In this document: piece by piece, positions 12,871 through 23,060 of the stretch
How positions within the stretch are numbered: position 1 is the stretch's first letter
Layout of the letters: every line of letters starts with the position of its first letter
The notes under the pieces: model-generated
Told to the model about the DNA's origin: nothing
The model's input: only the letters and a program-made list of their open reading frames with translations
Database searches by the model: none
Translations under genes and position numbers: made by a program
Assembly (NCBI RefSeq): GCF_000276665.1
Contig: NW_004955418.1
Location: forward strand, 7,947,272 to 8,011,271
DNA: 64,000 bases
Reading direction: 5' to 3'
Source: Chinchilla lanigera
Taxonomy: Eukaryota; Chordata; Mammalia; Rodentia; Chinchillidae

Positions 12871-13241
12871 TGTTATGATTTGTGTCTGTGCATCCCCCTA
12901 AAACCTCATGCAGTCATGGGTTAGACTTCTAGAGTTGGTGATTCATTCATGGTCCAATGCTGGGATTATGGGTGTGAGTGCTACACCCACTCTGGGTGGA
13001 TAGTTTGTATACAGTGTAAGGGAGGGAAAGAGGTTTGCCCAGCTCTTCTCCATCCTTGCTCTTGTTGCTCTTGCTGTTTTCTGCCACCATGAGTTGTTGC
13101 CCTCTGCTACACCACTCTGCCTTGGAACCAACCGAGTATGGACTGAAACCTCCACAAACTATGAGCTAAATAAACCTTTCCTTCCTTAATTCTAGGCGTT
13201 GAGTGTTTTGTCTTAGCAAAGAGAGAAAAGTAAGCAAGACA
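12871..13241 (+). mobile_element. ERVL-MaLR-type solo LTR, sense
   Basis: Begins tgttatgatttgtgtctg, the typical MaLR LTR opening. It continues with a purine-rich middle and a tgccaccatga motif, then reaches a polyadenylation region reading gagctaaataaacc followed by a pyrimidine run and a closing ttagcaaagagagaaaag. Length near 370 bp fits a MaLR (MST/MT/ORR1-like) LTR. No internal region follows, so it is solo. The minus-strand frame at 12943-13155 lies inside it and is accidental. Confidence 0.8.
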
Positions 13242-13329
13242 TAGTGAAATACCACATCTACTTTTTTTCTATCTCTTCCGGCTGTAGTAGTCAATATTTC
13301 TTCATATCTTTTATAAGTCTAAATCATGC

Positions 13330-13402
13330 ACTTAATAAATTATATATTTATATATAATACAACATATATAAATAAATAATATTTTCATATATATATATAT
13401 AC
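13330..13402. repeat. AT-rich low-complexity and TA microsatellite
   Basis: Alternating A/T text containing a short (TA)n run at about 13387-13401, followed by a few GA units. Confidence 0.75.
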
Positions 13403-13444
13403 AGAGAGAAAGTATGAATTGTTATACGATCCTCACTCAGCAGA

Positions 13445-13600
13445 GAGGAGATAGGCTTTAGAAGTATTGACTGATGGAGGAAATGGAGCAATGGAAATTA
13501 GCCAAAGGAGAAGCCCAACTTGTGCCCTGGGAATGCAGCAGGAATCTGTGCTCTTAACCATCACACTAGAATCTCTTTTTAGCAGTGTGAGCGAAGTGTC
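13445..13600 (-). mobile_element. MIR-like ancient SINE, antisense
   Basis: The text resembles the antisense of a MIR element, most clearly in aatctgtgctcttaaccatc followed by acacta, which corresponds to a conserved MIR segment. Divergence is high, so both family and ends are tentative. Confidence 0.4.
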
Positions 13601-13614
13601 CTTCAGTGAGAATG

Positions 13615-13642
13615 TTTATTTATTTATTTATTTATTTATTTA
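13615..13642. repeat. (TTTA)n microsatellite
   Basis: Seven consecutive TTTA units without interruption. Confidence 0.92.
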
Positions 13643-13669
13643 AGTATATGTGTATTTATTTTTTGATGG

Positions 13670-13785
13670 AGGAACAGGCACAGTTGGTTAAATCACTTAT
13701 TAAGATATCTCCTTGTGCCGCAGAATAGAGTTGAGATTCAGGTGCAAACTTTTCTAAAGAATCAGAGCAGTGGCTATTAAAGAAG
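13670..13785 (-). mobile_element. MIR-like ancient SINE, antisense
   Basis: ggttaaatcacttattaaga, then gagttgagattcaggtgcaa, then atcagagcagtggctatt follow the order and spacing of antisense MIR (settling of the aagtgacttgccc, ggattcgaacccagg and gctctt segments). It is strongly diverged. Confidence 0.4.
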
Positions 13786-14041
13786 AGGGAGGAGCTGATG
13801 AGAAATGAATGAGTGATACCAATTAGCCAGAACTGCAGCTGTAGAATGGGCAAGTCCTGCGCTTGCAGAAGAGGGACTGGACTGAGACTCAAAGCTTTTT
13901 CTGAGAACTGGATGAGCAGTAGTTTCCTACACATGACTTAATGTCATTTCTCACAGTGAATCTTTACTATGGAAACCAATGAACCCTGGAAACATTTTGG
14001 ATTACCAAGAACATTGCAATTTTTACATTTTTATAAAATCA

Positions 14042-14146
14042 TTTTTTGAGGAAAGATTTGTTTCTCAGGCTGTTCTTCACCTCAAAATGCCCCTATCTCA
14101 GCCTCCCAAGTATCTGATTTTACGGGAACACACAGCCACACCCAAT
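14042..14146 (-). mobile_element. B1/7SL-type SINE, diverged, antisense
   Basis: tttttgaggaaagatttg, then ctcaggctgttcttcacctc, then tctcagcctcccaagtatct and cacagccacacccaat follow the antisense order of a 7SL-derived SINE. Divergence is greater than in the other B1 copies, suggesting an old proto-B1-like insertion. Confidence 0.6.
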
Positions 14147-14712
14147 TCTACTTTGTAATTTTTTTCTATTGGTAGGAGATTTCATTTGTTTTGGTTTTAT
14201 TTGAGTATATTTGGTGATACTTTATTATTTTTCTTGATATTTTGTTTTACTTCAATGTATTGACAGAATACAATTTTCAAAAATTTGTTAATTCCTTTTA
14301 TTCTAAGAGATTACTCTAATGTCCATCTTCCCAAGAAACTACAGTGTATATTTTAATTTGAACATGTCATTTTATAATATGCCCATACAGTTTATGTACC
14401 AGCTCAAGAGGAATGTGACCATTACGTACTCCAAATTATTCTAATAGAAATAAAAACTGCAAATGAATAAAATAATTTACAGTTAAAAAAATAAAATGTG
14501 TACTCTTGCTTTCTGTACCTACATTTTTCCTTCCAGAAATTATCTACTTTGTCGTTCATTATGAGAAACAAAAATATTCCCTTTCCACCAGCAAAACGCA
14601 GGCAAGATTAAAGTTAGTGCCATGACAAATACATTTTGGAGTCCCCAGTCCATCATCCAATTTGAAACAATAGACTGTCCCATGTGTGAACAACCCACTC
14701 GTTACCTTGGTC

Positions 14713-14819
14713 GTTTTTGGTTTCCTTCATTCTATTTTTTGGCGCTGAGAACCGAATTCAAGGCCTCCAGTTTGCTAGATAAGCACTCTACCACTGAGCT
14801 AAATCCCCAACTCCTGTTA
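14713..14819 (-). mobile_element. ID-type SINE, antisense, with perfect target duplication
   Basis: Antisense ID core: gagaaccgaattcaaggcct, then agataagcactctaccactg and agctaaatcccc. The T-rich stretch 14713-14740 is the reversed A-rich tail. A perfect 11-bp duplication ttaccttggtc lies at 14702-14712 and 14820-14830. The core is closer to the canonical rodent ID form (TAGATAAGC/ACTCTACCAC) than most other ID copies here, which suggests a different ID subfamily. Confidence 0.92.
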
Positions 14820-14830
14820 TTACCTTGGTC

Positions 14831-16134
14831 AGTGTATCACAAAAGCTTTTCTTTCCATTGTTGGGTAGGTTCTGTCTGACTGGTATCTATGAAATTCATT
14901 TTTCTTCTGCAAATACCAGTGAGGCAAGGGCTGTTTCTCATTCAATAAGTCAGAATACTAAAATAACAATTATTGATACATTTAAACTTGAATCCCAAAT
15001 CAATCTGTGTAAATGTTTGCCTGCCCTTTGTCACTTCAGTCAGTAGGCATAAAAATTCAAAGCAAAAGGAGGCTACTTATCACAATTTCTAGAACACAGT
15101 GATCCACACTTATGCTTGAGCATGCAGTATGGTGAGTGTAAGAACAATAGTTATGTATAAAATCTATGCCAACTAAAGAATGTAATATTACTACTGAATG
15201 TAAGCTGAACCTCTATCTTAGAGTAAAATAGGTATGCAATTTATTTCTATACCAATCAGCTACAGTTTATGAGAAATCACTAGCCTATTGGAATGAAACA
15301 CAAAAATGACCTTAAAAGCTTTTCTTCTGATTCAAAGTATAATTTGAGATATTTTTGTTAATTTATAAAACTGCTCTATAGTATTAATTTAGCCTTTAAT
15401 GTGAAGAACAGAATGGAAAAAACAATATGACCATGTAGATATAATAGCTTCTTTTGAAATAACTTTGTAAATTTCAGTTTTCTGATTTAAAAAGACTTTA
15501 AAATAGCATGTATTATTATATTTATTTCTTATTAAATTTAAAGATTTGGTAATATTTTTACAGTACAGTTCTTGCACTTGACACAGATTTGTTAAGGTGC
15601 ATAAGTAAAAGTACATTATTTTGTTACCAAACAAAATTAAATTGATTCTTTGGTTAAACTTTTAAGTTAAAAGAGTTATATGAACATTTTATTAAGTAAC
15701 TTAAAACATTACCATATCAATTGAAGAAGTGTTTCTGATTAGAGATAAATTGGGAAGTGCAGAAACATTATAATAAAATTATTTTTCTAGATTCTTAGCT
15801 CAATCTAACAAATGTAGTTGACAATACAATTTATGAACTTATCTGACTCATTGTAGAATTTTGTATAGCACACAAATGAATTTTTATTAGCTAGAAAAAT
15901 GATAGAATTCCTAAAGGGTAAAATAGTTTCAGAAACTCCATATATATAACATTTGATTTAGTTTATGACCCATCTTTTCCATTTACAGTAGTAGAGGTCA
16001 GGCAGTAAAATTTTCAAAAGTTTACATCAACTGCTAATCTTGGAAATATAACTACTATATTTACATTCTTAAAGTTGAGAATGAAATGTGCAGAAATCTT
16101 AATTACTGAAATATGTATAGATATAAGGCTTTAT
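14831..16134. other. AT-rich spacer, no feature recognised
   Basis: About 1.3 kb with no named repeat or gene. The frames at 14825-15046 (plus) and 15389-15634 (minus) have no recognisable domain. Confidence 0.5.
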
Positions 16135-16154
16135 ACCAATAATATGTAATTACA

Positions 16155-16261
16155 GGGGGCTGGGGTTTAGCTCCGCGGCATAGCGCCTGCCTCACAAGCA
16201 CAAGGTCATGAATTTGATTCCCAGTATCGGAAAACAACAACAACAACAACAACAACAACAA
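16155..16261 (+). mobile_element. ID-type SINE with (CAA)n tail and target duplication
   Basis: Starts gggggctggggtttagctcc and keeps the tRNA-like core to attcccagtatcgg. The tail is not a plain A run but nine to ten CAA units. A target duplication of about 20 bp flanks it (16135-16154 and 16262-16281), differing by a few bases in the middle. The CAA repeat explains the polycysteine string in the minus-strand frame 16192-16392, which is not a gene. Confidence 0.93.
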
Positions 16262-16384
16262 ACCAATAATGTATAATTACAATAATATGTTATTACAATT
16301 TTATTAAATTCTAATAATAGCAGTAAGAAATTCAATACCCTACTTTTCTGGTTAGTGATTATTATCTCTTTTGTTTTTTCTTTT

Positions 16385-16510
16385 AAAGACAATAAATTTT
16401 AAAAAAATAACTAAATAATAACAGCATAGACAAAAACAAAACAAAATAAAAACAATGAAAAAGATACAGGGTTTCTAAACAAAATGATAGGAATTAACAG
16501 ACGTTGTCAT
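16385..16510. repeat. Unnamed dispersed repeat, copy 1
   Basis: An A-rich stretch leads into a 48-base core (16463-16510) that recurs at 44687-44734 with only three mismatches. The A-rich left parts are similar in composition but not well alignable by eye. I cannot name the family; a lineage-specific L1 UTR or LTR internal region are possibilities. Confidence 0.7.
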
Positions 16511-16784
16511 GGTACACATTGTTATCTTCAATGAAGTTGCTCAGATTCATTACTAACTTTTTATTAGTTTTTATTCTCTTTGATGGTTTGGTCAGTCTTG
16601 CATTCTTTTCTTTTCTCTCTTCTCCTTTGTTAATTTTCTCCTGTTTCTTTCCACTCTTACTTTCTCTTCCTCTTTGCTCCCCTGAACCTTTTCTCCTCTC
16701 TTTAGTTGAGACTCTACCTGCTCTTTCTTCTTTCCAACTCTTTTCCTGACTCAAATGTTACCTTCTTTGAGTAATGTATTATTT
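16511..16784. other. Pyrimidine-rich stretch, no family assigned
   Basis: After the shared core the plus strand becomes strongly pyrimidine-rich (about 16590-16745). The opposite-strand frames of 81 and 86 codons (16504-16749 plus and 16494-16754 minus) reflect this composition and show no domain. It may be the continuation of the repeat at 16385-16510, but the second copy of that repeat is not followed by similar text. Confidence 0.5.
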
Positions 16785-17073
16785 AATTTCTTGTAGCTAG
16801 GATAAAATAACTGACACCCTACACTTAAAGGATGAGACATTTATTTTGTCCCATTTTTTCAATAGATTCAGTCTGTACATGGCTTGCTCCAAGGCAGAAA
16901 TAGCCCCATAGAGCAAAACTGTTTTTCATAGGGTGGACAGGAAGCAGGGAGGGCAGGAGGGAGCCAGGACAATACACCTTTCCCTGGTCACACCCCAGTG
17001 GCCCACCTCTTCCCATCAACTCAATCTCTGAACACTAGAGTTTTGGGGGACGTTTTGGATCTAAGCCATAACA
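16785..17073 (-). mobile_element. ERVL-MaLR-type solo LTR, antisense
   Basis: Read on the minus strand it begins tgttatggcttagatcca, continues with a MaLR-like cccccaaa segment, a GC-richer middle, and the polyadenylation region gacaaaataaatgtctc, ending in agttattttatcctagc. This is the standard order of a MaLR LTR. No internal sequence adjoins it. The 64-codon minus frame inside is accidental. Confidence 0.8.
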
Positions 17074-18199
17074 CATAGCCATGAATAGATAAGCAAATAT
17101 TTTTTATCTTCTTTTCAAGAGATTTTCTATAACCCTAGCATATTAATCATTGCATCTTGCTTAATTACTTATATACATGCTCATTCTCATCCCCAACCAA
17201 AAACCCTCCAGAAAGCAAGACCAACATTCAAGTTATTATTATATCCCATACCCTACAACAATTTGCAAAACACAGAACAATGCTGTAATCAAGGCCTATT
17301 TTGTAGATATATTCTTGTAGTTTTAGAGTAATTTTCGCAGCTGTTGAAATAATTTAATCTTGTTTTCTGTAGAAAACTTAGGACAGGTAAAGTGGAGTTA
17401 TAATACTAGAAAAGAGATTTTTCCCTTTAGAGGTAACTTTATGTAGCCAAAAGGATAATATACCTACGAGATGCTTTGAGATTTCTAAAATACTACAGGA
17501 AGAAAAAGAAATCAAATTAGACTGGCACATTTGTCTTCCTCGTTTGAACTTGAAACCCAGAAACTCCGTAATATCTTCCCACTACAGAATTTAAGAATCT
17601 TTCCTGTGCCTCAGTGGAGGCCAGGAAGTATTCTGAAATAATGTTTACTTTCCTCCAGGTATCTCTGGAGATGGATGAAATGCCACTGAAACATACAGCA
17701 ATGGTACCTAAAGTTAGGTTTGATCGAGGAGTCAAGGTAAAAAGTATTACAACACTTAGGGTAAGAACATCAAAAAATCCAGCCACAGTAACAAGGTTTA
17801 TTGATGACCTTCCATGAATAAAACTGCTGACATATATTGATTTCTTAAGAATTTGACTTGTTTTTCTTTGTGCTTATACAAATCCTGTGTTCAAGCCAAA
17901 GCCTTGGCAACTTTGCAAAAGTATCATTGTTTATATAGTTTACTTATATGAAATGCTACATTGGAATGGTCATATTTAAGAATGTTTGGTCAACAAACAA
18001 TGCTAAAATTCACATTTCAAGGGTAAATAATTTTGACCTCCAACATTGGCAAAGTGTAGTAGTGAAGGCATATTTTGAATGGATTGTTACAAAGGGAAAC
18101 TTCAAGGACTCTGTCATTAACATTTAATGCCCACAAAAGAATGCAGTAAACTCTGAACTTTTGGTAAAACATTAGTCATATACAACAGTATATGCTCAA
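17074..18199. other. Spacer containing an overlapping pair of short open frames
   Basis: No repeat recognised. At 17517-17786 (minus, 89 codons) and 17614-17817 (plus, 67 codons) two frames overlap on opposite strands. The plus frame contains a pyrimidine tract ending in cag at about 17659, like a splice acceptor. Neither product is recognisable and I regard both as probably accidental. Confidence 0.45.
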
Positions 18200-18325
18200 T
18201 GAAGAAATTCTATTGTTATGCTCATTTGATGGAAGAAGAAAGAAATATGAGAAGCTCAACAACTTTCACATTGTTATTCAGTAAGGAAATATGTGGATTA
18301 AATTCAAACCTGTTTCTGTTGATCT
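18200..18325 (-). mobile_element. MIR-like ancient SINE, antisense
   Basis: Words in the order tgctcatttgatggaaga, agaagctcaacaactttcac and ggattaaattcaaacctg correspond to antisense MIR (attttacagatgag, gaggttaagtgactt and ggattcgaacccagg). The copy is strongly diverged. The 78-codon plus frame over it is not a gene. Confidence 0.45.
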
Positions 18326-18424
18326 ATTTTAAACAGTTATGTTTATTAATTCCCAATTCCTCAACTTTTCATGGTAAGATGTGTTTTCTACTTCGTTTTC
18401 AGAAGTACTTTCTATGTATCTTCC

Positions 18425-18458
18425 TCTTCATTTAGAATTTGGTTCTTCATTTAGAATT
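18425..18458. repeat. 19-bp-period tandem duplication
   Basis: tcttcatttagaatt occurs at 18425-18439 and again at 18444-18458, giving a two-copy duplication with a 19-bp period. Confidence 0.85.
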
Positions 18459-18540
18459 ATTAATAACTTGCCTTAAGAGGGAAGATAATTTTGTCAGAGG
18501 ACAAAGATATATTCTGGTTAGAGAGAAGGATGTGTGAAAG

Positions 18541-18595
18541 TCTCCTGCCTGGGCTTCCCAGTGCTGAGATCAGAGAATTGCATCACCATACCCAA
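18541..18595 (-). mobile_element. B1-type SINE fragment, antisense
   Basis: tctcctgcctgggcttccca, then gtgctgagatcagag and catcaccatacccaat match the 5-prime portion of a B1 read antisense. The remainder of the element is missing. Confidence 0.7.
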
Positions 18596-18739
18596 TAGAA
18601 GAATAGATTCTGCAATTCAGTAATAAAAACATACAAAGGTAGGAATTATTTATTCTGTATGGGATATATTCTAATTATAATGTTAAATACATAGATATAT
18701 TACTCCTAATTATTAAAAGTGTTTCAAAGCTAAACTAAA

Positions 18740-18812
18740 GTTGTTTTATAAATGAAAGAAATAAAGCTCAAAGACATTAATAACCAATATAAGATCATAG
18801 AACTAGGGCCAT
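18740..18812 (-). mobile_element. MIR-like fragment, antisense
   Basis: ttttataaatgaaagaaata followed by aagctcaaagacattaat and agatcatagaactag resembles the antisense MIR core (ttttacagatgaggaaact, gaggttaag, ggtcacacagctag). Short and diverged. Confidence 0.4.
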
Positions 18813-19084
18813 TAGTTGTCAATTGTGGAATATACATGCTTATAAAAATGAAATACCCATGGTTGTCTACTGTAGCAAAGTTGTAGAAAACAGTGAGAGA
18901 ACTGACAAAAAAATATATTATAGAGATACTCAGTATCACTGATAAGATAATTCTGTAGTAATGGGGATTTTCTTCATTGTTTCAACTGAGTTCATAGTTT
19001 ATAGAAACAGCCCATTATAAAGGACAGTGCTTATATGCAAATTGATATTTATAATTATCATTTAGCAAATAGCATACATTCTTT

Positions 19085-19275
19085 GCAGCATTATTTCTAT
19101 TCTTACAAGAAAATATGAATTAGGTGCACTTCACACTTGTGTCTCTGGCTGAGACCTATGAAGTAGCAGAGACGTTAAAAATCTAAAGCTCTTGCCAAAC
19201 ATAGTGAAGTTAATTGCCAACTAAAATGAGGATTTAAAGTCATCGCTGGCTAATTCCTTGCCCTATACTATTATC
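19085..19275 (-). mobile_element. MIR-like ancient SINE, antisense (tentative)
   Basis: The segment containing agctcttgccaaacatagtg, then tgaggatttaaagtcatcgc and ttccttgccctatactatta has the word order of antisense MIR ending in its cctatactgcc-like segment. High divergence keeps confidence low. Confidence 0.38.
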
Positions 19276-19519
19276 TGAGGAAAATATCCTGCTCAAACAC
19301 TCTGTCGATGCCAATTAATACCATTTTATCAGACTGGTATAAGCCTCTCCTAAGGAAAACTGCTTTGGCAGAAAAGCTGAGCTCTTCGAAGTGGATGAAA
19401 ACTATTTAGCCCCAGTTAGACTTTAGTCCTATTCAAGAGCTGCCATAGCTACTAAAGCTGTGGCTGAGACGGAAACCTTGCCATTTGGAAATCGCTGATA
19501 AGTTGAGGAGGAATACTTG

Positions 19520-19537
19520 AGTGATCACGTGATCACT
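19520..19537. promoter_or_regulatory. Perfect 18-bp palindrome with a central E-box
   Basis: agtgatcacgtgatcact is its own reverse complement. Its centre TCACGTGA (19525-19532) is the preferred E-box of bHLH-zip factors of the USF and MITF/TFE families. No transcript or promoter is visible here, so function is inferred only from the motif. Confidence 0.35.
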
Positions 19538-20480
19538 AACAGTGCTGCTCATGCCTATGGCGCATGTGCAGAAAGACTGGTAACTCGAGACCCTCCCTTA
19601 CTTCTGACAATGAATTATGGTGTGCTGCGATATCTGAATCCTATTTGTCTGATGTCAAACTTGTACACTGATGCCTGTTCTTAGTTGCAATGAAAGGCGA
19701 CTGTGATAAACAAAAAACTAACTGTATATTTATGAATGAGTTACTGTCTCAGAGAACAATAAAAATTGAAAGTTCAGAGCCCATTAGAACTTTGTATGAG
19801 AAAATGCAACCGAGTCAAAGGATACCTTAGGATAATTCAGTCTTATAAATACAGAAAACTCTAAAATGTGGGTAAATGCCATTGACAGAAAATTCTCTAA
19901 GACGGAAAAGAATCTACATGTTTTTAATCAGTTATTTGGGTCTTGTCAGAGAACCCACCTTTCTGTATTTGTGGGTGATACAGGTGCTGGAGTGTTATGG
20001 AATGCATATCGTGTCAGCAGCCAGCTTAAAAAATCTGATATGCTGAAATGATGAACTGAAACCAATAAAGAGAAATTTGACAGGAATAAATATAAGATTC
20101 TCCATTTAGATTAGTATGGGATACACTGTGGTAGATTTAAAGTCCTATCTCAAAAGCAGCTCAGTGAAAAAGACTAGATGTTGATGATAGGAGAAATTCA
20201 TGATAGGAGACAAAAATGAGACATAAATTTAAAAAACTAAAAGAAACAAAACAAATGAAACCCTCTAACTGCTTTAATGGCCATGCTGGTATGTGTGATA
20301 ACGCCATAGTCAGATTTTAAAAGTGGAAATCAAGATCAATTAGTAGGTCTTGAATTAATTACTAGATTCTGAAGAAAAAATTTATTCTTCTTTTATTTTT
20401 ATAACTGAAAAGAAAAAATATAACGACACAGATGTAATTAAATAATAAGATTGCACTGATCACGCAAAGGACAAATTTAT

Positions 20481-20520
20481 ATGGTGTGTATGTGTGTGTG
20501 TTTATGAATGTGTGTGTGTT
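20481..20520. repeat. (TG)n-rich microsatellite
   Basis: Two TG blocks separated by tttatgaa form a short interrupted dinucleotide repeat. Confidence 0.85.
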
Positions 20521-21358
20521 AGACTTACCTCTAAGAGGTAATAATTTACCCTTTTCTACTACTTGCAAATTTCCACCATAATGGAACATAGGTGTGCAAA
20601 GCACGTGAAACATGTGCAGTGAAAATCATTATTATTATAATTATTAGAAAACCACATTTTACTATGATTGTATTGAAAGTTTAAGAGCCAACACTTTTCT
20701 GTCACACTGTGTGATTGGGACTATGGAGCAACTGGAAAGTCTTTAAATTGTAGGAGCTCTGAATAATAATCCACCAGCCTGTGTGGTTTCCATTAAAACT
20801 GTACTGTTTTGTAAACTAGAAACATTATGATACTCAATCCCCAAATTCCCTGAGACCAGCAGGTACAACTTCACTGAAATGAAGATCTTTCAAGGGAAAG
20901 AGTGACTATCTCAATGGGTCTTGCACTAAGAGACAAATATTTTTAAAACTGCAGAACTGGGAGAATATAAATTTATGTTCAGTAAAAATTACAGTTTCTA
21001 CGGTTCTATTATTCAGAGCAAAATGGACCAAGGCAGTAAACAAATTGTAAACACTGAAAAGAAACATTCATATCCATTAGTGGCTGAAATATTTCAAATT
21101 AATGAGTTAAATAAAAAAATCTAGTTCAACAGTGGTTGAATATGCATGGGGATAAATTATGTTTTAAATTGTTGGAATATGTTGTCAAAAATATGGCATA
21201 TTAATTCTTTTTCTTACATGAGAATTGATTATTAAAAAAGTATATACTTGTCAAATGGATTTTAATGCTTTGGTTGAAAATAGTTGATTACCTGCTTTAT
21301 AACATCTGTAATTAAAATTAACTGATAAGCAGGCAAAATATAACAATTCTCCAATTTC

Positions 21359-21488
21359 TGTTTTTGCTATATAGTCCAGGTTAGTGTTGAATTCACTATG
21401 TAGTCAGATTGTCTTTGAATTCATGTTGATCCTCCTGCCTCAGCCTTCCAAGTGCTGGGATTACAGGCATGTGTCATCAAGCCAAGCT
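21359..21488 (-). mobile_element. B1 SINE, antisense
   Basis: ctatatagtccagg and ctatgtagtcagattg are the two halves of the B1 internal duplication. They are followed by gatcctcctgcctcagcc, then tgctgggattacaggcatgt. The T-rich 3-prime end is weak, so the element is partly truncated or decayed. Confidence 0.88.
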
Positions 21489-21723
21489 CTCTTCAATAAC
21501 TATTCTATAATACATTTATAATAATGAATGCATAGAAATAAAATACCATAGCACCAACTATTATGTTTATAGTTTGCTGTAGAGTAGTACTTCCATAAAA
21601 TGAATGAATAGTTTTTCCTCTGAAGGAGCTTGAAAAATAGCTTCAAGGATGAAAATTAAGTGATTAGTGTACAAAATATGACTTCTAAGACTTCAAATAT
21701 ACTTATAAAAATGATATAGCTTC

Positions 21724-21800
21724 GGCAGGGGAGATAGCTCAGCAGTACAAGTGCCAGGCCGGTAAGTGAAAAGTCCTGAGTTTGATTCCCTGTACAAATA
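21724..21800 (+). mobile_element. ID-type SINE cut off by an assembly gap
   Basis: ggggagatagctcagcagta, then aagtcctgagtttgattccc is an ID core in sense orientation. The A-rich tail would start at about 21797 but runs into unknown bases at 21801, so tail length and target duplication cannot be read. Confidence 0.85.
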
Positions 21801-22249
21801 NNNNNNNNNNNNNNNNNNNNNNNNNNNNNNNNNNNNNNNNNNNNNNNNNNNNNNNNNNNNNNNNNNNNNNNNNNNNNNNNNNNNNNNNNNNNNNNNNNNN
21901 NNNNNNNNNNNNNNNNNNNNNNNNNNNNNNNNNNNNNNNNNNNNNNNNNNNNNNNNNNNNNNNNNNNNNNNNNNNNNNNNNNNNNNNNNNNNNNNNNNNN
22001 NNNNNNNNNNNNNNNNNNNNNNNNNNNNNNNNNNNNNNNNNNNNNNNNNNNNNNNNNNNNNNNNNNNNNNNNNNNNNNNNNNNNNNNNNNNNNNNNNNNN
22101 NNNNNNNNNNNNNNNNNNNNNNNNNNNNNNNNNNNNNNNNNNNNNNNNNNNNNNNNNNNNNNNNNNNNNNNNNNNNNNNNNNNNNNNNNNNNNNNNNNNN
22201 NNNNNNNNNNNNNNNNNNNNNNNNNNNNNNNNNNNNNNNNNNNNNNNNN
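21801..22249. other. Assembly gap (449 N)
   Basis: All bases are N. Reading frames that cross it are artefacts. The gap begins exactly at the tail of an ID element, a common failure point for assembly. Confidence 1.
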
Positions 22250-22494
22250 TGCCTTGTTTACGCAATTTCATGTATGGCACTTGCATAATTAAATAATTAG
22301 AGTCTGTGACTAGAGATTGCTTCTATATAATGAAACATCTGAGTATATTTTAGATAGTAAGGAAAGGAAAAAATCATCCACCCTTTTCCTACACAAACAT
22401 AATGATGTCTTTATAGGAGAGTAAATAGTATCTTTTTGTGACCATTAATCCTGATATGTCAAATTCACTGGAGTAAGAAACACCTAGTATATTA

Positions 22495-22770
22495 GTATAG
22501 CATGCTCCTGTGTCGATCTAGTGGAGCACAGAGTTGTGATCTTAGGTACCCCACAATTTATGTTTCTTTGTCTGTTTTCAGGCACTGTTTCCCTGCTCTG
22601 CTCCCCAGGCACTGTGAACTGAACACTTTTTCTTCCACCATGATGCACCTGCTGCCTTGGACCTGCCAACCATGTACTGACACTCCTGATACCATAAGCT
22701 AAATTAAATCTTTCTTCCTTCTTGTGGGTTTTGTGCTTTACATGCCAAATGACAAGAGAAGGCTAAAAAC
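22495..22770 (+). mobile_element. ERVL-MaLR-type LTR, 3-prime part, sense
   Basis: The 3-prime portion shows ttcttccaccatgatgcacc, then ataagctaaattaaatct with a pyrimidine run, and a closing aatgacaagagaaggc. This is the same architecture as the LTR at 12871-13241, with the polyadenylation signal decayed to attaaa. The upstream half is unclear. Frames at 22484-22669 (minus) and 22502-22702 (plus) lie within it and are not genes. Confidence 0.65.
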
Positions 22771-22894
22771 ATAGCTATGAATGAAAATATTTTCAGATGA
22801 GTCAGTCTGGGTCTAACTTTTGTGGATAATCTCTTATCAATGCAAAGATTAACTATAGCTCACATTGTACATAGTACAGGATTTGATAGTATTT

Positions 22895-23055
22895 AAAATT
22901 TTATTAAAGATTATCATCACTAGATAGGAGGGTTGGGGAAAGCCTGAGGGGGAAATGGAAGTAAAAAGGATTAAGATTTGATATGTGGATGTATCTACTC
23001 TCCACAGTGAAGGGATCCACTTTGTATCACAAACACATACTAGTAAAAATACAAA
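22895..23055 (+). mobile_element. Possible LINE-1 3-prime end fragment, sense
   Basis: A purine-rich stretch (22927-22970) leads to cacatactagtaaaaatac, close to atgtactagtaaaatgg at the end of the L1 fragment near 8150-8167. This suggests a very short 5-prime-truncated L1. Confidence 0.5.
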
Positions 23056-23060
23056 TGACC

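Larger units (their letters stand above)
19276..21358. other. Spacer with a CpG-bearing unique block
   Basis: From about 19276 to 19720 the text is non-repetitive, less AT-rich and holds more CpG dinucleotides than its surroundings, including an 18-bp palindrome at 19520-19537. The rest, to 21358, is AT-rich with no recognised repeat other than a TG tract. The frame at 19866-20051 (61 codons) shows no domain. Confidence 0.5.

Noticed and set aside
16192..16392. Minus frame with a run of nine cysteines
   Set aside because: The cysteines come from the (CAA)n tail of an ID element.
21693..22296. Frames of 168-197 codons
   Set aside because: They consist mainly of unknown residues from the N gap.
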